A stretch of 64,000 nucleotides of DNA from an uncultured Christensenellaceae bacterium. Its GTDB lineage: Bacteria > Bacillota > Clostridia > Christensenellales > CAG-314. The notes under the pieces were generated by a model. That model was given only the letters and a program-made list of their open reading frames with translations, was not told the DNA's origin and made no database searches. The number at the start of each line of letters is the position of its first letter. Position 1 is the first letter of the stretch. Position numbers and translations under genes: made by a program. This document shows, piece by piece, positions 8,087-16,572 of the stretch. The stretch lies in contig CAJUIZ010000002.1 in NCBI GenBank assembly GCA_910586625.1, positions 123,930 through 187,929 on the forward strand, given 5' to 3'.

Positions 8087-10434
8087 TTCGCTCCGCCTTT
8101 TTTTCTTTGTTCAGCTTTTCTTGCTTTTCTGCAAGCAAGATACTGCTTAAATAACCTAAAAATATTTTTGGCTGCCGCGCCGTTCAACATATCGATAATC
8201 GTAATCAACATTTCGCGGGACAACCTGTCGGAAACCAACGCTCTGAGCGGAGTCGCCAACGTGTTGCGTTTGGATTCCGCCGATTTATTCTTTGTCAGCG
8301 CCTTGACGAAAATCTTGGCGGTAAGACTGTTGCCGACATCGTTTAACGCCGTGCTTACATTAACGACAGACGGCGTATCGGCAAGCTCTCTGCCGTACAA
8401 CGTCAAAAATTCTTCGTCGGATGGATCGAAGTCCGCACCTACGTTATAATACGCGGGGTATTTGTCCGACAAGTCTACCGTATCGTTATCGCCCTTGACT
8501 TCGTATTCCAACACAAATCTGTCGTCCCTGCAATCGCGCGCTACGTATAACGCGTATTTACCGCCGTTAACGGCAAAGCAACGCTTGTCCGTATCGTAAC
8601 AGGCAAGCTCTTCCACGGGTACGGAAACCGTTACGGTTTTCTTCTCGCCCGCTTTGAGAGTCACCTTGCCAAAGCCGACCAAACGCTTTTTTTCTCGGAA
8701 CATACGGCTGTCGCAATTTTCCGCGTATATTTGCACGACTTCGCTTTCCGCTTTTTCACCTATATTTTGCAGCGTTACGCCGAGAGTTACTTTGTTCTTT
8801 TCCTTGGCGGATATGGTCGCGTTACTCCACTTGACGGAAGAATATCCGAGTCCGTATCCAAACGGAAAAGCCACTGGAACGCCCGCAGTCTCGGAATATC
8901 GATAGCCGACGAAAATACTTTCGTTGTACAACGCCATTTTGTAATCCTGCGAAAACTTAGCGTCGTTTTCGGGAAGAGACAAATACCACGTCTCCGCCAA
9001 ACGCCCGCTCGGAGATACGTCCCCGAACAATACGTCGAATAGGGCTTGTCCGCTGCGCTGCCCGCCGTAGTAATCGATAATCATAGCCCTTGCCGAATGG
9101 ACAAAGCTTACGTCCACGCTCGAGCCGCATTGCAGAACTATAACCACGTTGGAGTTACAGGACGTGACGGCATCTATTAGAGCAAGCTGACTGTGCGGCA
9201 AAGTCCAGCGCGTTCTGTCCCAGCCTTCGCAGTCGGGTTTGTCGCCGACTACAACTACGGCTTTGTCGCAGCCGAGCGCAATATTCCGCGCTTCGTCCAA
9301 CAGCGTTTCGTCCGTTTCGTCCGACAGCGCGTAGCCCTGCGCGTAAGAAAAGTCTATATTCGCCGATTTCAGCGCGGCAACCAAACTGTCGCCGTCAAAC
9401 GCGTTTATATGCGCGCTGCCGTCCCCTTGAAATACGGGTTTTTCCGCAAGCGCGCCGAATACGCCTATTCTGTCCGTTTTGTTAAGCGGCAACAAACCGC
9501 AGTTGTTTTTTACCAATACAGTGCATTGCGCGGAAACTTCGCGGCAAAAATCCGCTTGAGATTCGAAATCCGCCGTTCGCGCCGAAGCGTCTCCGAATTG
9601 CCTGCTCAAAGCCAAAACACGCTTAACGGACGCGTCCAATACGCTTTCGTCAAGCGTTCCGCCAGAAACGGCTTGTTCGATAACCGACGCGTCGCCTTGG
9701 GGCATTTCCAAGTCCAAGCCCGCTTGAAGGCTTTTTACTCTGTCGTCCACCGCGCCCCAGTCGGAAACGACAAGTCCTTCGTACTTCCACTCGCCGCGCA
9801 GTATTTCCGTTAGCAACCGCTTATTCTGCGAGCAGTACTCGCCGTTAAGCTTGTTATACGAACACATTACCATCTCGGGACGAGTTTGCTTGATTACCCG
9901 TTCAAACGCTTTGAGATATATTTCGCGCAGCGCCTTTTCGTCTATTACGCTGTCGCACACCATACGTCCGTATTCTTGACTGTTCGCGGCGAAATGTTTT
10001 ACGCACGCGCCCACGCCTTGACTGTGCAGCCCGGCAATGTACGCGCCTGCAAGCTCGGCGGTAAGCAAAGGGTCTTCGGAAAAATACTCGAAATTACGTC
10101 CGCATCGCGGATTGCGCTTGATATTGATACCCGGCGCAAGTAACACGTCTACACCTTCCGCCCTGCACTGCTGTCCTATAGCCGCGCCCACCTTGGTCAA
10201 AATCCCCGTATCGAAGCTGCAAGCCAACTTTGCCATCGACGGAAAACATACCGACGGAGCCGTTACTCCGTCGCGCTCCTTACGCAAGCCCATAGGTCCG
10301 TCGGCAACCGTAACGGAACCGATATTAAGCCTGCCCACGTCGGCAGTATGCCACGCCCCCTTGCCCGTTTGCAAGGACGCCTTTTCGTTTAACGTTAAAA
10401 CCGATATCAAATTGTCGTCCGTATTGTTCGTCAT
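8083..10434 (-). CDS. Glycoside hydrolase family 3 (beta-glucosidase-like)
   Basis: 783 residues with no signal peptide, so probably cytoplasmic. The GH3 N-domain contains KHFAANSQE and the nucleophile Asp225 in GLVVSDWGAVDD. The C-domain (about 300-540) has GDGSAHIN and VVVVGDKPDCEGWDRTRWTLP, and a fibronectin-III-like domain follows (about 560-660). The extra 120-residue alpha-helical tail, with a basic end RKARKAEQRKKGGAK, is unusual. Substrate is inferred only: beta-glucosides or beta-xylosides. Confidence 0.9.
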   Translation of the reverse strand: MTNNTDDNLISVLTLNEKASLQTGKGAWHTADVGRLNIGSVTVADGPMGLRKERDGVTAPSVCFPSMAKLACSFDTGILTKVGAAIGQQCRAEGVDVLLAPGINIKRNPRCGRNFEYFSEDPLLTAELAGAYIAGLHSQGVGACVKHFAANSQEYGRMVCDSVIDEKALREIYLKAFERVIKQTRPEMVMCSYNKLNGEYCSQNKRLLTEILRGEWKYEGLVVSDWGAVDDRVKSLQAGLDLEMPQGDASVIEQAVSGGTLDESVLDASVKRVLALSRQFGDASARTADFESQADFCREVSAQCTVLVKNNCGLLPLNKTDRIGVFGALAEKPVFQGDGSAHINAFDGDSLVAALKSANIDFSYAQGYALSDETDETLLDEARNIALGCDKAVVVVGDKPDCEGWDRTRWTLPHSQLALIDAVTSCNSNVVIVLQCGSSVDVSFVHSARAMIIDYYGGQRSGQALFDVLFGDVSPSGRLAETWYLSLPENDAKFSQDYKMALYNESIFVGYRYSETAGVPVAFPFGYGLGYSSVKWSNATISAKEKNKVTLGVTLQNIGEKAESEVVQIYAENCDSRMFREKKRLVGFGKVTLKAGEKKTVTVSVPVEELACYDTDKRCFAVNGGKYALYVARDCRDDRFVLEYEVKGDNDTVDLSDKYPAYYNVGADFDPSDEEFLTLYGRELADTPSVVNVSTALNDVGNSLTAKIFVKALTKNKSAESKRNTLATPLRALVSDRLSREMLITIIDMLNGAAAKNIFRLFKQYLACRKARKAEQRKKGGAK

Positions 10435-10517
10435 AATACCAACACCCGTAAAATACTGCGTTTTTTAATCCGCGTCAAGCGCGATATGCAATAAACCGCA
10501 GTATAACTTTATTACTT

Positions 10518-10546
10518 ATTATACATTGTTTTGTTTTACTTGTCCA
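10518..10546 (-). promoter_or_regulatory. Promoter of the GH3-galM-ung operon
   Basis: Minus-strand TGGACA (10546-10541), 17 bases, TATAAT (10523-10518), about 85 bases upstream of the GH3 ATG. Confidence 0.65.
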
Positions 10547-10630
10547 TAACCTTAGAAATAAATTTCGTAAGATTTACGCCGACTCAACCGCGAGTTTATA
10601 ACAGTGCGCCGCTTTTCAACCGTTAATCGA

Positions 10631-10659
10631 TTGTTAATCGGCAGTAGATATGTTATACT
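10631..10659 (+). promoter_or_regulatory. Promoter of tldD-tldE, with a GTTAATCG tandem repeat on its -35
   Basis: TTGTTA (10631-10636), 17 bases, TATACT (10654-10659). The -35 lies in the second of two direct repeats GTTAATCG (10622 and 10633, 11 bases apart, one helical turn), which could be a regulator site. Confidence 0.55.
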
Positions 10660-10695
10660 TGATTTACAAGCGGTAGCTGCCGCAAAGGAGAGCTT

Positions 10696-12030
10696 ATGTA
10701 TAAATTCAAAAATGGTTACTACGCCGACGTGCGTATCGAAGACCGCTTCGCCGCCAACGCGCAATATCAAAACGGTCAATTGCGCGAAGCCAAGGAGACG
10801 GTGGAAAAGAAGGCGTTTATTCGCGTATTCGACGGTAAAATGTGGTACTATACGTCGACAAGCGACGTAAACAACGTTCAAAAGGCGTTGGACGACCTGT
10901 ACGGCTACGCGACGTTTAACCCCGAAATAAACGAAAATCCCATAGTTGCCAAGTATCAGGTAAACAAAGACGAAATAATCCGTTTTGCTCAAACAAGCGT
11001 CAAGAATATCCCGCTCAAAGACAAATTGAAGCTCATACTCGACGCGTCCGACCGAATGAATTCCGATTTGTGCTCGTTCAAAAGCGCGCGCTATATCGAC
11101 AGATACTCCGTTTACGAATTTTATTCGTCCAAAGGCGCGCAAATAAAATACGACTTCCAAACGTGCGGCGTAGCATACGGAATGGCATTCAATTACAACG
11201 GAGAAAATCTCAGCGAACAGCTGTCAAAATGCGAAACGGAGTTCGGCAAGCTGATTTACTCCGACAATGAACTGTCCGAATTCGTTACCCGCTGCGAAAG
11301 CTATATACAAAACGCCAAGCCCATTACCGCCGGCAGCTATCCGATAATACTTGCACCCATTGCTACGGGCGTATTCGCCCACGAAAGCTTCGGTCACAAG
11401 TCGGAGTCGGACTTTATGTTGGGCGACGAAAATATGGCTAAGGAGTGGACTATCGGCAAAAAAGTAGGAAGCGACATACTGACCATTCGCGAAACGGGAG
11501 TATTCGACGGGAGCGGCTACGTTCCGTACGACGACGAAGGCACGCGAGCTACCGACACGTACCTTATCAAGAACGGTATTCTTGCCGGAAGACTGCACAG
11601 CGCGACTACTGCGGCGGCACTGGGCGAAGAGCTTACGGGCAACGCGCGCGCCATAAACTGCGACTACGAGCCGATTGTCAGAATGACGAACACCTTTATC
11701 GAAAACGGCTCGTCGTCTCTCGAAGAACTGCTCGGCGGTATAAAACACGGATATTATATTTACTCCATCAAGCACGGATCGGGAATGTCTACCTTTACCA
11801 TAGCACCCAATATCGCATACGAAATAGTAGACGGCAAAATAGGCAATCCTGCAAAAATCGCGCTTTTGACGGGCAACGTATTCGAAACGTTAGGTCTGAT
11901 AGACGGCGTCGGTAACGACCGCGAACTGCTTAGCTTCGTTACGGGCGGCTGCGGTAAAATGGAGCAGTATCCGCTAAACGTAGGTATGGGCGGACCGCAT
12001 ATACGCGTGGCGAAAATGAACGTTCAGTAA
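10696..12030 (+). CDS. tldD: TldD-type metalloprotease subunit
   Basis: TldD is the catalytic half of the TldD/TldE heterodimer, a cytoplasmic Zn protease that trims unfolded or modified peptides. The zinc motif HESFGH starts at residue 229, and the late GGCGK cysteine motif supplies the further ligand. The barrel region (YVPYDDEGTRATDTYLIKNG) is intact. Length 444 is typical. AAGGAG precedes the ATG. No RiPP precursor or biosynthetic gene is nearby. Confidence 0.93.
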   Translation: MYKFKNGYYADVRIEDRFAANAQYQNGQLREAKETVEKKAFIRVFDGKMWYYTSTSDVNNVQKALDDLYGYATFNPEINENPIVAKYQVNKDEIIRFAQTSVKNIPLKDKLKLILDASDRMNSDLCSFKSARYIDRYSVYEFYSSKGAQIKYDFQTCGVAYGMAFNYNGENLSEQLSKCETEFGKLIYSDNELSEFVTRCESYIQNAKPITAGSYPIILAPIATGVFAHESFGHKSESDFMLGDENMAKEWTIGKKVGSDILTIRETGVFDGSGYVPYDDEGTRATDTYLIKNGILAGRLHSATTAAALGEELTGNARAINCDYEPIVRMTNTFIENGSSSLEELLGGIKHGYYIYSIKHGSGMSTFTIAPNIAYEIVDGKIGNPAKIALLTGNVFETLGLIDGVGNDRELLSFVTGGCGKMEQYPLNVGMGGPHIRVAKMNVQ

Positions 12031-12066
12031 CAAGTAAAAAATATCGGCTTAAAACAGGAGCAAAAA

Positions 12067-13296
12067 ATGAAAACAGAAAAAATAATTACGAAAACTTCTT
12101 CGAGATGTCTCAACGTGACGGCGAGCAAAGTGGAATCGCTGCGTATAAACGACGACCTTGAAAACACCGTGCGCGTATACGACAGCGGCGCAATAGGCGT
12201 GGTCGGAGTTCTCGGAAACGCCGACTTCAACGCTATGGAGCAATCCGCGCGCCAAAAGCTGACGCAAGGCATACCTTACCCCGAAACGCACGGCAAGCCC
12301 GTAACGATAAGCGTAGATTCTACCAAAAAGATTTTGTCCGACAAAGAGTTCATTTCGCAAATATCGACGTTGCTCGAACGTCTTGCGCGTGAAAACCCCG
12401 ATTTTTCCTTCGGTAATAAAGCTATCTTAAACGATACGGACAAAACGTACGAAAATTCCGACGGAACGCTTCTGCATTACAAGGGCAATCAGTTCATATG
12501 TTCTCTTTCTATAAAGCACAAAGGCTCGGCTAATATTTTAGACGAATTCTACGGCTGCGAAAGCGACTACTTCGACGCGGACAAGATATGCCGCGACATA
12601 AAGATGCAGTGCGACGCGTTTCTCAACCAATTACCGCAACTATCGGAAGACGAAGCCGTAATCATAGGCGGATTCGAACCGCTGCATATTGCGGCAAGCC
12701 ATTTCTTTGCCGACGCTTACTTCAACAAGGCTTCGCTTTTCGACGGCAAACTAGGACAAAAATTATTCAACGAAAAGCTGAATATCGTTATAGACCGCTC
12801 GCCCGAACGGCAGCTTAACCTGCCATTTTTCGACACCGAAGGCGTAATAAACGACGGTTACGTAAATTACTTGATAAAAGACGGCGTTTTGGAAAGACTT
12901 GCCACCTGCAAAAAATCCGCCGAACAGTACTCTACCGACAATCTCGGCTCGGCGGCGGCTTCCTACAACGGAGTTCCGCAAGCAGCCATAAACGGCGTCG
13001 ACGTATTGAATACGGCGCAAAGTTTGTCCGAATTGATAAAGGGCAAAGCAGTATATATGTCATACACAAGCGGCGGAGATATGACTTCTTCGGGAGATCT
13101 AAGTCTGCCGTCGATAGTATCCTACCTGTACGATAACGGCAAATTGGTGGGCAAGCTGCCGGAATTTACCGTTACGGGAAACATATTCGACATTCTCGGC
13201 AACAGCTTTATCGGAGTGTGCGACAAAGGACTGTATGAATTCGGAAGATTCAAATATATGGTTTACAAAGCTAAGCTGGTAAACAAAGCCAAATAA
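12067..13296 (+). CDS. TldE/PmbA-type partner protein
   Basis: 409 residues of the same superfamily as its neighbour but without the HExxxH motif, as expected for the non-catalytic TldE/PmbA half. The late region FDILGNSFIGVCDKG corresponds to the TldD C-terminal core. ACAGGAG lies seven bases before the ATG and the 36-base gap to tldD implies one transcript. Confidence 0.85.
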   Translation: MKTEKIITKTSSRCLNVTASKVESLRINDDLENTVRVYDSGAIGVVGVLGNADFNAMEQSARQKLTQGIPYPETHGKPVTISVDSTKKILSDKEFISQISTLLERLARENPDFSFGNKAILNDTDKTYENSDGTLLHYKGNQFICSLSIKHKGSANILDEFYGCESDYFDADKICRDIKMQCDAFLNQLPQLSEDEAVIIGGFEPLHIAASHFFADAYFNKASLFDGKLGQKLFNEKLNIVIDRSPERQLNLPFFDTEGVINDGYVNYLIKDGVLERLATCKKSAEQYSTDNLGSAAASYNGVPQAAINGVDVLNTAQSLSELIKGKAVYMSYTSGGDMTSSGDLSLPSIVSYLYDNGKLVGKLPEFTVTGNIFDILGNSFIGVCDKGLYEFGRFKYMVYKAKLVNKAK

Positions 13297-13311
13297 AAAA
13301 ACTTAACTGAC

Positions 13312-13348
13312 AATCCCCGCTGCGACTGTGCCGCAGCGGGGATTTTTG
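13312..13348 (+). terminator. Terminator of tldD-tldE, probably bidirectional
   Basis: AATCCCCGCTGCG pairs with CGCAGCGGGGATT (13 bases) and is followed by TTTTTG. The A-rich left flank may also stop the converging methyltransferase transcript. Confidence 0.88.
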
Positions 13349-13401
13349 CAATGACAAAAGGTTTATGCTCGGAGGGGGCAAACGCCGCATAAAGCCGCAA
13401 T

Positions 13402-14538
13402 CTATTTTACGCCGTTATACGTCTTTTTAGGAGCGGGACCGTTAAAGGCATAGTAACTGCACTTTATACCCGCGTTATATAAATAGCGTTTTTTGTCCGC
13501 GCGTCTGCCGAAAGCTTTTTCGAAATCTTGATACGGCGACAAAAAGTAAAAGTTCCATTTGTCGAGAGTTTTGTACAGCTTGCCCATATCCTTGGCGGTC
13601 TGTTTTACTTCTTCCAAATCGCCGAGCCTTTCGCCGTAGGGCGGATTGCTTACCGCAACGCCATAGCTTTGGCGCGATACGAAGTCCTGCGCTTTGCGAA
13701 GATTAAACTTGACGTATTTGTTCACGCCCGCTTTTTCGGCGTGAAAATTTGCTATTTCCACCGCTTGGGGATTGACATCGCCGCCTATTATAGACAGCGG
13801 TCTGTCCACGCGCACGTCCATTGCTTCCTGCAAGGCAAGCTTGTACGCGCCCTGGGGAACGGCCGCCCACTGCTGATATGCAAAAGAACGGTTTAACCCG
13901 GGGGCGATTTTTAACGCCTTTAACGCGGCTTCTATAGGAAGCGTTCCGCTTCCGCAAAACAAATCGGCAAAAGCCTTGTCGGGATTCCACACCGACAGGT
14001 CGATTAGCGCGGCGGCAGTCGTTTCCTTCAACGGCGCGGAATAGGGCTCCGTACGGTAACCGCGCTTGTGCAGCCCGACGCCCGTGGTATCGAGATTGAC
14101 GGAGCAAACGTCACCGGTAATATCCAGCTCAACCCTATATTCCGAACCGCATTCGTTAAGAGAACCGTACTTTTGCTGTAATACGGATACAACGGCTTTT
14201 TTGCCTACCGATTGTACCGAATGATGAGCAAACAGTCGGCTGTTGACCGTCTTGGTGATTACGACTACACGTCCGTTTGCATCCACAAAGTCGCCCCATT
14301 CGACGGAGCGTACGCCGTCGAATAGTTCGTCGAAGGTCGTAGCGTTAAACTCCGCAAGCCTGACAAGCACGCGTTCGCCGCTGCGCAAAAACATATTAAG
14401 TCTCGCCACGTCCGACCAATCGCAACCATCCACGGCGACGCGGCCGTTGATTGCGCGCGTATCGGGATAGCCGAGCAAAGTCAGTTGTCTTTTTACCACC
14501 GCTTCCACACCCGCGGCAGCGGGAATAAGTAATTTCAT
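13402..14538 (-). CDS. THUMP-domain class I RNA methyltransferase (RlmL/YpsC type)
   Basis: The N-terminal THUMP/ferredoxin-like RNA-binding domain (about 1-160) is followed by a Rossmann methyltransferase with DLFCGSGTLPIEAALKA (SAM motif, about residue 190) and the adenine/guanine-N2 type catalytic motif NPPYGERLGDL (about 305). At 378 residues it matches the single-domain Bacillota homologues of RlmL, predicted to make m2G in 23S rRNA. The exact target is inferred. Confidence 0.88.
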   Translation of the reverse strand: MKLLIPAAAGVEAVVKRQLTLLGYPDTRAINGRVAVDGCDWSDVARLNMFLRSGERVLVRLAEFNATTFDELFDGVRSVEWGDFVDANGRVVVITKTVNSRLFAHHSVQSVGKKAVVSVLQQKYGSLNECGSEYRVELDITGDVCSVNLDTTGVGLHKRGYRTEPYSAPLKETTAAALIDLSVWNPDKAFADLFCGSGTLPIEAALKALKIAPGLNRSFAYQQWAAVPQGAYKLALQEAMDVRVDRPLSIIGGDVNPQAVEIANFHAEKAGVNKYVKFNLRKAQDFVSRQSYGVAVSNPPYGERLGDLEEVKQTAKDMGKLYKTLDKWNFYFLSPYQDFEKAFGRRADKKRYLYNAGIKCSYYAFNGPAPKKTYNGVK

Positions 14539-14549
14539 ATGTTATCCGT

Positions 14550-16037
14550 TTATTGGCAAGAATACTTGTTTATCAAATAATCGATATAATAATCGGGGTT
14601 GAAGTCTTCGCCCGTGGCAAGACGCAGTATCTCGTCGGGATATTTGCTCGAACCGTACTTATGCACGCGTTCTTTCAACCATTCGTTAATCTGCGCGGTA
14701 TTACCCGACTTCAAACTCTCGCTGACGTCGAAGTCCTTGTTCATATAGTAGAACAGCTGCGAAGCTATCGCACTGCCCAAAGCGTACGTGGGGAAGTACC
14801 CGAAATTTCCGTACGCCCAGTGAACATCCTGCAATACTCCCAACGTATCGGTAGGCGGAGTAATACCGAAATATTCGTTAAACTTGGCTTTCCAATACTC
14901 GGGCAAATCCTTAACCTGCAGTTCGTTGGAAATAACCTTTTGTTCTATCTCGTAGCGCAGCATTACGTGCAAAGGATAGGTAAGCTCGTCCGCTTCGGTG
15001 CGTACGAAGCTGCGTTCGGCGGTGTTGATATACGCCAAGAAGTCGTCCAACGTAACGTCGGAAAGCTGCTCGGGGAAGGTCTGCTTTAATACGGGATAGT
15101 GAACCTGCCAAAACGCGCGGCTGCGCCCGATAATATTCTCGTAAAAGCGCGACTGGCTTTCGTGCATACCAAGGCTCGCGCCGCCGCCCGATAACGTCCC
15201 GTTTAGCGAGCTGTCGCACTGCTGCTCGTACAAGGCGTGTCCCGTTTCGTGTATGGCGGAGAAAATAGACGAATCGAACTTGTTTTCGTAATAATGGTTG
15301 GTTATACGCACGTCGTCCGTGCCGAAGCCGCTTGTAAAGGGGTGTTCGCTTTCCTTCATTATTCCGCGGGATTTGTCGAAGCACATAACGCCGCGCAGAT
15401 ATTCGCAAAAATCCTTCTGCTTGTCCGCAGGAAAGCTGCGCTTTGCCCAAGCGGGAGCTTCAACGGGCTTTGCCGTCACTTTTTTAACGAACGGAACCAA
15501 CCGTTCGCGCAGAGCGTTAAAAAACTTGTCGTATTTTGCTTGGTTGTAATGCGGCTCGTATTGGTCGAGCAGAACGTCGTAGCCGTGCAGCTCGTCCGTT
15601 TGCAGCCACTTGGTCTGCTTACGGCAGTAGTCGACTATTTTTTCCAAATACGGACGGAACAGCTCGAAGTTGTTTTCGTTTTTGGCGCGTACATACACGG
15701 GGTACGCCTTGCTGGTCAATTCGCCGTAGGCGGCGTATTCGTCCTGCGGAATCTTCTTGGTGTCGGCAACGGACTTATACGTCACTTCTATCTCGTGGCG
15801 CAACGTTTCGTCCAACTTATCCCGCTCGGCGTACAGCGTAGAAACCGCCTGCTCGAACTCGGGATCTGTCATAAGCTGATAGGTCATTTCCGAAATCACC
15901 GAGACCTGCTCGGAATCCGCCATTATACTCTGTTCGGCGGCGTCCGTTTCCATATCCCAGCCGATAACAAAGCCGACGTAATTAAACGCCGATATTTTTC
16001 TTCTTTGCTTTTTGTAGAACTCCAACGATTTTTCCAT
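14550..16037 (-). CDS. M32 metallocarboxypeptidase (Taq type)
   Basis: Cytoplasmic zinc carboxypeptidase, 495 residues. The active-site HETGH is at residues 263-267, and the M32-specific HESQSRFYEN follows (Glu293 as third ligand). DTLGVLQDVHWAYGNFGYFPTYALG is the family's conserved C-terminal signature. Eleven bases separate its stop from the next gene, but it has its own well-formed promoter with a palindromic operator (16132-16160). Confidence 0.94.
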   Translation of the reverse strand: MEKSLEFYKKQRRKISAFNYVGFVIGWDMETDAAEQSIMADSEQVSVISEMTYQLMTDPEFEQAVSTLYAERDKLDETLRHEIEVTYKSVADTKKIPQDEYAAYGELTSKAYPVYVRAKNENNFELFRPYLEKIVDYCRKQTKWLQTDELHGYDVLLDQYEPHYNQAKYDKFFNALRERLVPFVKKVTAKPVEAPAWAKRSFPADKQKDFCEYLRGVMCFDKSRGIMKESEHPFTSGFGTDDVRITNHYYENKFDSSIFSAIHETGHALYEQQCDSSLNGTLSGGGASLGMHESQSRFYENIIGRSRAFWQVHYPVLKQTFPEQLSDVTLDDFLAYINTAERSFVRTEADELTYPLHVMLRYEIEQKVISNELQVKDLPEYWKAKFNEYFGITPPTDTLGVLQDVHWAYGNFGYFPTYALGSAIASQLFYYMNKDFDVSESLKSGNTAQINEWLKERVHKYGSSKYPDEILRLATGEDFNPDYYIDYLINKYSCQ

Positions 16038-16131
16038 AGAATCTCCTTTATCTATCGATTACTCCAATTAAAAAATCTGTCAATTTATTGAAATAACCCG
16101 TATTCTGTCATAATTAACGCTCTATCTAAAA

Positions 16132-16160
16132 ATAATATATCAGCTTACTGATATTGTCAA
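16132..16160 (-). promoter_or_regulatory. M32 carboxypeptidase promoter with palindromic operator in the spacer
   Basis: Minus strand: TTGACA (16160-16155), 17-base spacer, TATTAT (16137-16132). The spacer is essentially a perfect palindrome: ATATCAG (16137-16143), CTTA, CTGATAT (16148-16154). A repressor bound there would block RNA polymerase. Further TGTCA half-sites occur at 16106 and 16167. The rest of 16038-16296 is AT-rich with no gene. Confidence 0.65.
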
Positions 16161-16296
16161 TATTTATGTCAGTTTTGTTATACAATTTTCTATATTCAAT
16201 TCGCAATTAAAAATAATTCTATTCCGTTTTCCGATATAACCGTACACAATCGAATTCGAATGCTATAAAATGAGAATTAACAAAGGAGAAATTTTA

Positions 16297-16509
16297 ATGA
16301 AATTGAGAGTGAAAACCGAAGTAATCGAAAACTACCGAAAAGAAAACAGACTTACCGTCGAACAGTTTTGCAAAAAATGCGGAATATCCCAAAAGTCGTA
16401 CTATAAATTTGTAAACGGACAATTGCATATCCGAATAACGGTTTTTCTGAAAATACTGCGCACAATGAATATCAAACCACGCGATATAATAGAAGATACC
16501 GCCGAGTAA
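16297..16509 (+). CDS. Small XRE/Cro-type DNA-binding protein
   Basis: 70 residues made almost only of a helix-turn-helix: LTVEQFCKKCGISQKSYYKFVNG aligns with the Cro/C1 fold, and ITVFLKILRTMNIKPRDII with helices 4-5. The ATG at 16297 follows AAAGGAG; the longer frame from 16270 lacks a site. It is divergent from the M32 gene, so regulation of that promoter is a reasonable guess. Confidence 0.8.
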   Translation: MKLRVKTEVIENYRKENRLTVEQFCKKCGISQKSYYKFVNGQLHIRITVFLKILRTMNIKPRDIIEDTAE

Positions 16510-16517
16510 AAAAATAT

Positions 16518-16553
16518 AAAAGAGATTTTCGGAAAATTTCGAAAATCTCTTTT
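16518..16553. terminator. Bidirectional terminator
   Basis: AAAAGAGATTTTCG (16518-16531) pairs perfectly with CGAAAATCTCTTTT (16540-16553). It serves the XRE gene on the plus strand and the P-type ATPase on the minus strand. Confidence 0.9.
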
Positions 16554-16572
16554 GATAAGTTACTCTATGCAA

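Noticed and set aside
13401..13402. Coding sequence on the strand opposite to GH3, hydA, nuoF and other long genes
   Set aside because: Many long opposite-strand frames exist because of the codon bias of this genome; none has a ribosome-binding site plus a recognisable domain.
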